This document shows positions 27,001-39,000 of a stretch of 64,000 nucleotides of DNA, in pieces. A model generated the notes under the pieces. That model worked only from the letters and a program-made list of their open reading frames with translations, searched no databases and was not told where the DNA came from. The translations under genes were made by a program, and so were the position numbers. Source of the stretch: Hemicentrotus pulcherrimus (taxonomy: Eukaryota; Echinodermata; Echinoidea; Camarodonta; Strongylocentrotidae); assembly GCA_003118195.1 (NCBI GenBank), contig BEXV01001110.1, positions 49,535 through 113,534 of the forward strand. Direction: 5' to 3'. Numbering within the stretch: position 1 is the first letter of the stretch; the number at the start of each line of letters is the position of its first letter.

Positions 27001-30000
27001 AACTGAATGCCGCGGAATCCATGACATTTTTCCAGCGGTTTCCCTTTACGACCGCCTTGTCAGGCACTTATTATGTCAACACTAGAAAATAAACAAGAAA
27101 TTGCCAGTGAAAGACGTTTGACCACAAAAATGGGTTGACAGTAAGGTCTATAATGTCAATAGAATTCGCAGAAAACATCAAACAGATATAAGGCTTATGA
27201 GAGGATATACACCATCAGCGATAATACTGCTGTATAATTATACAAACGAATAATATCTGCGTCTGATCATGATGTGGCTTGCATTGCAGTGTAGCATCAG
27301 TGCAGTGATGATCTGTTTCATTTTAATGCAAGTCATAAGAGACCATCATTTAATCCTTAAGTACCTGCAAAGTATAGCCTTTAACAATTAAGATCTATGA
27401 TAGTCTATTCTGGAATTTCTGGTATGATACATCTTGCCAAAACATGAGACAGGCCTGTAGCCATTCAAAAAATATGGCTAAGCAAGTAAGCATGCAAAGA
27501 GCTGAACCTGGACTTTTTGACGTTTGAAGGGGGGGAGGTGGACTGTGAGGTCTGAAACATTGCCGACAAGAAAATTGAATGGGGGAGGGGAGTCATGGAG
27601 TATACATTATTTTGTAAGATAAATTTCTCTATACAGGAAACCCAGGATAATACCAAAACAACTTTCAACAAAAAATATATGGGAGAAGAAAGGCAGTATT
27701 TTGTATACCATTCCTCATTTGATGTAAAGGTATATAACTCGCACTTAATTATGACATATAACAATATTCCCTAAAATTTATCTTTATATTACCCTTTTGC
27801 AGGATGGTTTGAAGAACCAAACGCGAGGCTGAGATGTAAGTATATTATGTAACACCGATATCTAATTTCTTAATTTGACTACCCCTAATTTTGTTCTATA
27901 GGAATGGATTACATAAATTACAAAGCACTTTTCATGATAATTTAAACCAATACCAAAACAAAACGAACAGAAAGCAAACTATTATGTAGCACAGACTCTT
28001 GTACAATGTTTGCAGTGAGTGAAATTATTTGTTAATTGATGTAGTTTGTGAGTGAAGGATGGGCAAACTAAATTCAGAAGAGGAATTGGATGTGTTTTTC
28101 AGAATCTATACAGTAAGCTGTTATTATCGAAACGATTAAAAAATATGTTTTAATTCTTGATCTTGTGAGTTATGACATCCTTTTCATATCTTTATAGTTG
28201 CCAGAGAGGCCCAAACCAGTGAGCCAGGATCTGGAACAGGTCCAACACCAATTGGTAAGTCGATTGCATGGGCTAGAACGGAATAAGCATGAATTTACAT
28301 GAGATGCTGGGTCTGTTAATGGTGGTGGTGGTTTGTTTATGTTGTTTAATGGAAAGTTGGGCTTGGGGCGGGGGTTCTGTAGAAGTACATTTATCATAAG
28401 GTCTTTAAAAAAAATTGTATTGCCCTTGAGGTGCAAAAACATGTGTCGGTCGTTCGGAAATCTTTTCTTTCTTTTTTAACTTAAAAAAAAAAAAAAATTG
28501 TACTCCCTCTTGGGCTGATATTTCTCAGTTTTCAATACATTTTTTTCTTCTAAACAACGGTAAAAAAAAAGGGGCAATACAAAATCTGTTTTTTTTAGGC
28601 CAACTAACGATGTCACTTTACGGTATTTATGCTCTCCTATATAGGCTATTTGCATGGGGTAAATTATGTTTTTTTATTGATAGATCATTTACTGAATGTC
28701 CCAGTCATCATCAGCCTCCTGCACATTGCATGCTTACATATTAATTGTGATTATCACTTTTTGTCATGGTCATTCTATACTGTGCCGACAATTGAGGGAG
28801 GGGAGGGGGTGCTTCGATGATTATCATTCGTTGAAAGTTTAAACCGCTCAGGCGTATATCGAAACATAATACAAAGTAAAATGCCTTGAATGAGGCTAGT
28901 ACGTACTAGTAGCAGACGAAATGAAACGAAAATTATTTCGGTTCGTATTTTTGAATTGCTTAAATCCTTCATAATTTTATGCTGTAACAGTGCAGTGAAG
29001 CAAGATCGAAACGGCGTAGACTGTCTACTGTAGCGTATGTTAAATATTTGCTTCAGGAATATATATGTAGGTCCATGCTAAATTGTCAATTTTGTTAATA
29101 TTTGTTGGTGTACATTACCTAGATCTACGGCTAGCCGCGGCTTTGGTCCCAGACGTTGGCCTTTGTGTTATTACGTTCACAGGTTCTAAACTGTGTGCAT
29201 ATGTGTTACTGTTTTCCATCGTACATTTTCTGGGTATAAGTATGCATGCACTCATTTATTATTATTTATTAATATTTGTTAATTTCCATCTTGTTTTCAG
29301 TTTGTGGTGTTGGATGTTTTCAATGCAATGATGACACGTGTATTAATGAGACACTCACTTGCAATGGCAACGTCGATTGCTCTGGTGGAGAAGATGAGGA
29401 CCGTGCTACATTATGCATTGGTATAAAGTTGTTCCATTTCTCGTCCTTGGTTTTTGCATGCATTTTATTTTTTGTCTTCATCATATTTGATTTTTATTAT
29501 TGCATGTGTTTGTTTGGATTTTGTTTAAAATCCATTATTATTGTTGGATTTGAGCATGTTTTCAATGTTCAAGGAATATAGATCTAGATACAGATCTGTT
29601 TGTTCAACTTCAAAAAAATAGTAGGCCTAGACCTCTACACTTTTTCTAAAGTTAAAATTGAGATAATTCAGATAACTTGTTTCTTTCTAAAAAAAAAGAT
29701 ATTGAGAGGTTGAAAACCCCACATATCAAATCAAATATGAATTTCATATTTTTGAAAAAACATGATACTTCTAGATCTAGATCTAGGTTTGAAATTATTA
29801 CAATTATATGAGCTCTTGCTTTTTGATTAGTGTAAAGAAACAAGAAAAATTCAATGCAAACATTCTCATATTGATTGGATTACAAAAAAAAATGATTTCC
29901 AATGGATTTTCATATATGTAGACTAGACTAGGTCTTATAAGTTCAATTCAACATGTAATACAGACCTGTGTGTTCCCTGAAATAGATAAATAGAAATGAC

Positions 30001-33000
30001 AATGGTTTCTAATAATCCAATGGAGAGAAGAATGATGTTATGCAAAGATAAACATACATGTGATGAGTTAATTCTATAATTACTGTGATTTTGGCTTGCA
30101 CATTATTAGAAGTAATTGATTGTTCTCTTTTTTTTTCATTTATATTTTGTTTTTGTTTTTTGTTTCATATTCATGTTTCATATCACCTCACATTAACAGG
30201 CGCCTGTGACTTCCCCATCCTCAATGACCGTGTTGTCTTAGCAACAGGCACTCCTTCTCAATCTATGTACCTGAATGGAACAGTCCTGGTTCTGGACTGC
30301 ATTCTCGGCAGCGTAATTACTGGCGCAGATTCCAGTATCACATGCCTCGATGGGTCATTCTCTGCTGGTCCAATGTGCTCACGTATGTGTTCTGTGAAAA
30401 CTTTCGTTCTTTACAATAAAAAGGCAGACTCCACTTTCAAAACAAATTGTCAATTTTGCTCCAAATATTAAACTGTGTTCAAGAACCTTATAATGATTTC
30501 TGTAATTCAAGTTCAAGATTATGTTAGAAATTCCAAAGAAGATATGCAAATGTAAATTTAACTTAACAAGAGATGCTGTGAAAAGATTTATGAAATGGAC
30601 AGAGATATGGACTTATGAAGATTTTTACAAAACAAATCCTGGGGTTTCTGTCAAGCAATAAATAATTAAATTAATGCTTTTCAGCCTTGCCACAATTTTT
30701 CATAAAATTCAAAGCGTGTTCAAGAAAATAACATAGATACAAATAGGTACAAGTGAATTTACATCGAGTACAAATAAGCAACACTCTAACATGAAAGAGA
30801 GAAAACGATATATGGGGTTTTGACAGTGCTTTGATACAATATGTAATTTGTAAAGCCCTGCATTGAATCAAATCTAATCCTACAGATCTGTATACTGCTA
30901 TGCATGATTTCTAGATTGGCCAAAAAATGAATTGAAATTGTAGTAGTATTGGGCGTTAATCTTTTATATTTAAATTACTTTCAAACAGGAAACTGTCACA
31001 TAGATGTCCGCGATGCATTGATCTGTACTTCCGATGTGTATACACATGGTTCAAGCCCAAATTGCTCCTGCGAGTCCGGATATGAGTTGGAGCTTGCAAA
31101 TGAAGCCATTACATGCAGTGACAGTCTGTTTCTTCCATCACATCCCCAGTGTAGAGGTGAGTGTCATGTAGCTGAGGTTGTTCAGCTTTTACCTCAAGGG
31201 CTGTGGAAAAAGCAGAAAAATCAGAGAAGCAGGTGGCAAGTTTGAACAAACAAGAAAGTTGTGTATTTTCTGAATGATATTTATACATGATATATAACTA
31301 GTATGAGAGTTTCTAACTGACTGAATTGGTAATGTTTACGTTTGATATGTAATGACGAACAAATATAACATTTATTCCACTACACAAATGCGATTTCCAA
31401 TGTCTCGATAGAATATTTTTATGTTTGAAGGAACTATTGGAACATGCTATCCATACTCTAAAATGTGTGTGATTTTATTTCATCAATCTGTTTTTCTAAA
31501 TGTTTTGTTTTCATTCAATTCAACTTCTGAGAAGTTTCAGTTGCCCATTGATTAAACTATGAAACTTGTCTGTTGGTTATGTACAACAGTTTGTAATTTT
31601 AGAGTTAAATATAGTCTGGCTGAGAGCATTGATATCCCTCTGTTTTCTTCATCCTATGAAATTGTCAAGGAGTGCATGTAGGCCTACATAATAGATTACT
31701 TTAAATATCATGATGTATTGAACATTCCAAAAACCAATTGAAATTGAAAGATGAATTTGTATTAAATTTGCATTTGAAAAATAAGATGATTTTGTTTTCC
31801 TTTAAATGAGTTTGATTGCCCCCCCCCAAAAAAAAAAATAAAAATAAAAATAATAATAATAATAAAAATGTATGAAAACTCCATAGAATCATGCTGGCTG
31901 TGGGAGGCTATCAGAAATTCAGAATAGAGAGTCCGCCTCTAATTATTTCAACCTTAAACATTATGCAACTAGGTATCTCACCAATTTACCCTTCCATCAT
32001 TATTTTATTACTTAGTTTCTTGGTAATAATTAATAACCATCAGATAGTACTCTTACAATACATTGCTGGTACCAATTTAAAAAAAAATTAAATTTAAACA
32101 ACAAAAAATTTTGTAGAGTATTGGTAATTAAATGTATTAATTCCACATTGGAATTACCAAGAAGAAAATAAAAGGTATCTGGAAGTTCTGAAAAACCACC
32201 TGATACATTGCTGGTACCAATTTAAGAAATATCTAGTTTTTACCCCCTGCATCTTTCTATCAGATTGGTAATTAAATGTGTTGATTCTGCATTCTACATC
32301 GCTTTGTAGAAATCACAGGGTATCTGTGCTATGAGGTAAGTATTTTATTAACTCTTCAACTTTTGTGTTTGTTTCCAATACAGAAACGAATGAGTGTCTT
32401 CTGTCTCCTACACCATGTGACTCTATGGCCGCTTGTTTCAACATGCCGCTTGGTAGCTTCACATGTATTTGTGACTCGGGTTACACGGGCGATGGAATAA
32501 CTTGCGAAGGTCAGTTTGAGTGGGTCATCCATAGATTGAAGTAAAGCATGATATCATTAGCTGTTGTCTCTTAAAGGGAGTGCATCCCTTTTGAAATTTT
32601 TCAAAGATCTTCACATTGGGCAGGGATGACCATTATCCTATATCGATAATAATAATCCTACATTTATGAGTACCTTTGTATTTGTAAGAAAACTTCAAAA
32701 CCATTGGTGCTGATTATAGGTAGTCAAGTGTTATATTTTGATATTGATGCTTTTGAAACAACCCAAGCACTTTCAAGGATGAAATTAGTCAAGACAGTTT
32801 TGTTGATGAAATCAATTAACAGGATTTATTTTGTTACAGAATGATTGGATTCTGCTATAGATCAAAAGTCCATGATAAAGCCATTTTCCAAGTCATATAT
32901 CTGGAGAAAAGTTCTAAAATGGTATTTTATTATATATATAATAATTTTCATACCATTCTAAAACGTTAACAGTTACCTTGTGGTCATTATTGCATAATAT

Positions 33001-36000
33001 ATTTGAAGTATGATATTATATACCTTCTATCTACCTGCATTTGTTATATATAAAGTGCTTAGGTTTAAAGATTCACTGTAAATGTGTATTCTATTATCTT
33101 TTATTTAAAAAAAATTTATTTGTTAAATTCTTCTTCATTATAAGTATGTTTTTACCCGTGAGCCCTGTATCAACAGGACCTGAAACACTATGCTCCTAAT
33201 GAATATGATTTAGTATTAGTAAGATAAAGGTAAAGATAATGAAAAATTCTTTAGTAGATTATTAAAGAATAGACATATGATGTGATACAAGTAGCATCAT
33301 GTGGTAGGTGGACTTCAGCATGTTTTGCCATTGAATGCAAGATTTCCATGTAAAACAAAAAATGTTATGAGCAGGTCTTAGAAATTCTTGATATCTCTCT
33401 TGATTTTCAGACATCGACGAGTGTTCATTAGGTGCAGACTGCCATCAAAATGCAACCTGCACAAACACAGCTGGATCTTATACATGTGAATGTAATAACG
33501 GGTTTGTTGGAGATGGTTTCATGTGCATAGGTAAGTTGGAACTTATCAAATATGATATGTACATTCGAACATAGAAGTGATGATTGAACTTGAAATCAGA
33601 AAAGGCAAGTCTGAAATGCATGATGTAGAACCAGAAGAAGGTCGGATGAAAATGACAGAACAAGTTTTTAAAAAAGAAACAATGAATTAAAATAAATTCA
33701 GTAGCAGGAGAATCTATGATACTTGGCACAAGCTGGAATGAAGCATTCTTAAAGAGAATGTTTTCTCTGAGACATTCTACTATTATACTGTCACCATGAG
33801 AACCTTGTTTCATGTAATTACAAGTTCTCCTAGTTAAAATTTCCATTGTAGTGTATTTTAATTTTAATACATGTGTATCAATGCAATGTTGTCAAACTTG
33901 AAACTACTTTTTCATATAAAAAATGATGCCCAGTTCCCAACAATTTGATGTCCTTAGTTTTTGTGGATATTTTTCTATAAAAATCTACTCTCTTCTTAAT
34001 AAGATGTCTCTTTCTTGTCCCCTCTTCACATCGCCCATTGCAACAGAACAAATCTACTTTAGCTATGGTCCAGCTGCTGGTGATACTAGATTTGATGCTA
34101 CATCAGGAGTTGCCAATATTGATGGATACACTGCATCTGGACCAATTGAGCGTATGCAGTTACTTCCTATTGGTGCACAGCTCTTCCAATACGTATATGT
34201 GAGTACATCTGCACTTTATTATGCAAGCTTTCTAATGCATGATGTGACATTGGTATTGCAAGCCTTGATTAAATGCTTATCGGAGTGGAATTTATTTACA
34301 AGACTTTGACCAGTTGCTTTTAGTAACTGGTAATTCATTTAGTTAGCATTCAACCATTTGCTTTCATGCTTTGAGCCCAAGCTTGGAGCTTGTATTGTAT
34401 CAGGCTTGAAATGCAGTTTGCCTTACAGTAGTTTGATTATGTTTGTTATTTTATTTCCAACAGATTACCAATAGTGGTGTGATTGCCTTTAATAACGACC
34501 CCAGTGTGGACTTGAGTGAGTTCTCCCATCCATCTGCCTTCACCACCAACAGTTCTACCATGCCGGCTGTGTCTGTTTTCGGCAGTGAAGCTCGAACTTC
34601 GACCAGCTCAGCTCGACGTGCGACCAGCTCAGACTCCACAGTGTATTACCATGTAGGTTACCTAAAACATGATATTCTTGTATCTGTATTAGATGCATAT
34701 GAGATAAATGCTCTAGAGTCATGACTATAATAGATGACCTATGGCAAGACATTAACAAATTATTTAAATTTGATTGAGGAACTATATTGTAAATTCCAGG
34801 GGATGGAGGAGGGGGGGGNTTGTAAGATCATTTCCTCTGCACATAGGTATTGCACAAGATATTCCTGAGGGCCTTGTACCTCTGTCTTTCATTTCATGTT
34901 GTTTAACAGTCACCCATGTCTTGATATAAAATGCAGCTTGTAGTCCTTGAAAATGAGTTTGAGGTAGAGGTAGATGAAGAGAATATGTTACAAAACATAT
35001 AAGCATAGATTTCTGGATGATATACCAACTGAATGTTAGACAGTAGACAAAGTAATATTTATAGAAATAAAAGTTATAACACTTTTCTTTGAATTCTTTT
35101 GCTATTGAGACACACAGTGCACATTCTCTACTCCATTGTAGAGCATTCCTGCTGGGCACTGTGTTAACACAGCAAACACATTCTGATCCAACTATCGTGA
35201 CATTTATTCACAGATCTACGAGAGTACAGCTACAGATGAGCTTACAACAGAGCTTCTTGCCAATGTGTCCAACCAGGTCAACAATGCTGTTCTTTCAGGG
35301 AATACCACAATGTCTGATTATGTCCCTAAATGGGCCATGGTCATCACCTGGGTTGACCTCAGACGTTTTGGCACGGAAGAGTTTACTACTGAGGTTAGTA
35401 CATATCGTATCTCTTTTCTTAAACTCAAAGAAGTGGCTCTTTTTTATGACTCTGCCACTGTGGTGCCAAAAGTGTTATGCTTTCTTGTTGTATGTCCATT
35501 TGTTGATCTGTCCATTCATCTGTCTCACCTTTTGTGACCGTGATAACTTGAGAACCAATGTAATTACAAAAAATGTGAACTGATAAAATGAATTAGAATA
35601 TTGAATTAATGGGATATTGTATCTATGCTTGTGCTTCATCAGACCGACACCTTCCAGGCAGTGCTGACAACAGATGGCTCTGAAACTTACGTAGTACAAC
35701 TCTACCAAGAAAATTCTATGTTGTGGGATGCAGACCAATTAAATTCTGCTGTGACTCCAGTCATCGGCTATCGAACTTCAACCAGCTTCTTCGACCTGCA
35801 AACATCAGAAAGCTACTCCCGCGCCCAGATGTACCGGCCAGATGGTTTAGCTGGTAATGTACTAAACGCCGGGTCCCCCCGTAAAGGGCAGTTTGTCTTT
35901 CGGTTGGATCAGAATCCAGACAGTTTTGTCAATCCTGCAGAGTACTGTCAGGATTGGTATGATTCTACCACTACTCTATCGCCAAGTACATGGGGTGTCC

Positions 36001-39000
36001 TTCCCTGTCCATGTACACTCCAACAGGCTGCAAGTGATTTCAGATTCACAGCTTGTACTCCCTACGTGCCCGTCAACCAATTTGCATTTGGCACATCGTC
36101 AATCGACCCCTAACCAAGTAAGTAAATCCACTACATACTAAACTCAGCATGTTATATTTGTCAAAGTATAAGCACTATTATTGTTGATTATAATTTGTTG
36201 TCATTGTTGATGCCCATTACCCGTTTTGTATGCACATTGTCACTGTAAAATCATCGCAAATCGGCTTTGTTGCTATGATGTTTGTGTCTTTATCAATAAA
36301 CCTTTTAAACATTTATCTATTTAAAGCTCATTTTTAACTTTAAAGGCCCACTGTACTACTTGTAGCTACTTGTGCCCTTTCTATAATAAACAATGCCTAA
36401 TCGGTGACCATTGGTCCCCTATGATCCTCTATTTCTTATGTTAACTGAGAGCCAGTGTTGTTGAGATAACCACCTGTCTAGTGAGCTTGGGTGGTCTAAT
36501 CCCTCCTGTAAAAAAAGTACTGATAAGCTTTAATATAATTATATTTGATGTAAATGTTTCTCAGATACTTTGAGGTTACCAGTATGAACTTGATACACCC
36601 AGACTTTAAATTTGTTTGATATGAGATGAACTTTGCTCCACTTACAGGCTACCTAGAGGACAGTAACCAGTGCTTGCAGCAGGTTTTCCCCTCCTTGGAA
36701 TTGACTGGCTCCCGTTGCATCTACAACCACAGTGACAGTTTAGTTGTAGGGTATGATTCTATGTGGGAAAGTAGCCACTTACAGAGCGTACTGACCGTTA
36801 ATAGATCACCCTTCAGTTTCTTCTATCTACTTTGGATAAGTAAGTAACCCTTGACCCCCAAAAAATCTATATATCAGTTGAGTATATTTAACCTGTTTTT
36901 ATTTTTTTAAATTAAAATACAGGGTAATAACTGTTACATTACTGACATATTTGAACCTTGTTAGATAGTCTTTTTTTTTTCTGGTTTGAGGTACTTTAAT
37001 GATAAAATACATTACTTAGCCCTTCTATAATGACCTTTAATTTCTTCTGTTTACCCTGCAGTTCAAGATGTCTTGCCACGTCACTACTGCTGTAGTCAGT
37101 CACCAGATGCTTACTTCTGTAATTTGTATGAGGAGAAACGACCACCTAGGACTTGCAATGGTTACAAAGCAGTTTCACAAGGTATGAGATCATCTACTCT
37201 TCTAGACCATCCTCAATAATTTGAGACTATATTCTCAAATAAGATTACATGTTATAACCTAAAAACTAAACATTTTACAGTAGCTGCTTCAGAATTGTTC
37301 AAGAACATCCTTCATCTCACCTAAGAATTAATTTTTCTTTTCTACCCTAAGTCTTTGTATTTGTAAGCCCTTTTGTAATGTATATTTTAAAGTATTTTAT
37401 CAGATCCACACCAGAGAATGTTGTTGGTGTTGTTTTTTATACTTTACGGTATATTGTTTCAATCCCGGATCTCATGATTTCTGTAACTTTGTTTTTCCAG
37501 CTTGGGGCCGAGGTGATCCTCATATAACTACCCTGGACACGTTTGAGTATATCTTTAATGGCTTGGGAGAGTACACGCTGATAATGCTTGATTCTATTGG
37601 CTTAAAGCTCCAGGGTCGGACGGAGAAAGCCTTTGACAATTCTGGGGCGGAAGTGGACACTGGAACTGTCTTCACAGCATTTGTAGTTTCACAGGGTGCT
37701 ACAACGGTATGTAGAACAAAACTATTTATAGTCAAGGTGCTAAGTTTCAAGATCCTTGGTTATATGTCACCTTTCAAGAGAAATTATGTCTGGGAGGAAG
37801 ATTTGTTTTGAATAACAAGAAAAAATAGCACTGCGCATGGATGGATCGCAAAAGCATAATTAGGTTCACTATGTGAAATAAAAAGCTAGGCTTTATTGCG
37901 ATCATGGTGGTCACATTTCCTCCAGAAGTAATATGAAATTAAATAGTTTTGAATGATTTAGCTGGGTCATCTTGATGTTGAGGTTGTGAATAATGTCTTG
38001 CATTGACTGTTACATGTACATGTTTTGTTTGCATGGTACATTTTGTTGATGGAGAGTGTGTTTGGTACTAGAACTTGGTTGACATGTTGCTCATGGTAAT
38101 TTGATTTCTCTCTCAGGTTCAATTTGATCTGAGTACAGACAGGACTAGCATGACCATCCTGATCAATGGCACTAGTTTGATAGACCCTGCCGACCTGCAG
38201 ACATGTGAGTACAGTGTAGATCATATATTTAGACCCAGAACTTCTTGGATCATCCCAAATCTGTCTTAAAAAAGCTTTACAACAAAATTTTGTGCCAGCA
38301 TCGGAAGTGTTGTTGCATAGCATCATATCTTTGTAGAAATTTACTAAAACAGTTGATTGGGCGAATTAAAAACATTTCATAAGAATGACGCTCAAAGACT
38401 GGAGTTGAAGTTGTTGTATATTATTACAAAAAGTAAGTACACACACAAACAAGTGCACACCTGCAAACAGAATAGGGCAAAGGATCACACTTTTCAGAGC
38501 ATAAACCTTTTGCAAGAGCAGATTATTATATGAATTATTTCTGTCCTAAAAATCCTAAAACCATGTTTGTAAAAACATAAAATAATGCATTGAGAATTCC
38601 TTCCAAAAGATATGAATAAATCAATGAAGCGAAGTGACTGTATGATTAGGTGTCTTTGAAACAATGTTATTGAAGATAATAGCCATTTTCATCCAGAAAT
38701 TGATAATGAAGCCCTTACTTTTTCCCTTTCACCAGCTGAATATAACTCTTCTGATTCGATGTTTAACCTTCGTTACAACTCTGCTGGAGGGGAGGGAGTG
38801 ACTGGAGCTCGATATGTAGTCACTTTTAGAGATAGTACATCCGGTGAAGACGTGACTGTCAATGTTGGTATTAGTCTACGCATGTTGGACTTTATATTCC
38901 AGGCACCTGAGGCTTACAAGGATGGATCAACAAGAGGCTTGTATGGTAGGTGTAGCAGTCCCCTAGATATACTTCTATCTTGATAATAGCAGCAGTGTTC

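Noticed and set aside
26780..27085. 100-codon + strand frame in intron 13
   Set aside because: No recognizable domain; lacks splice context and spans a G-run.
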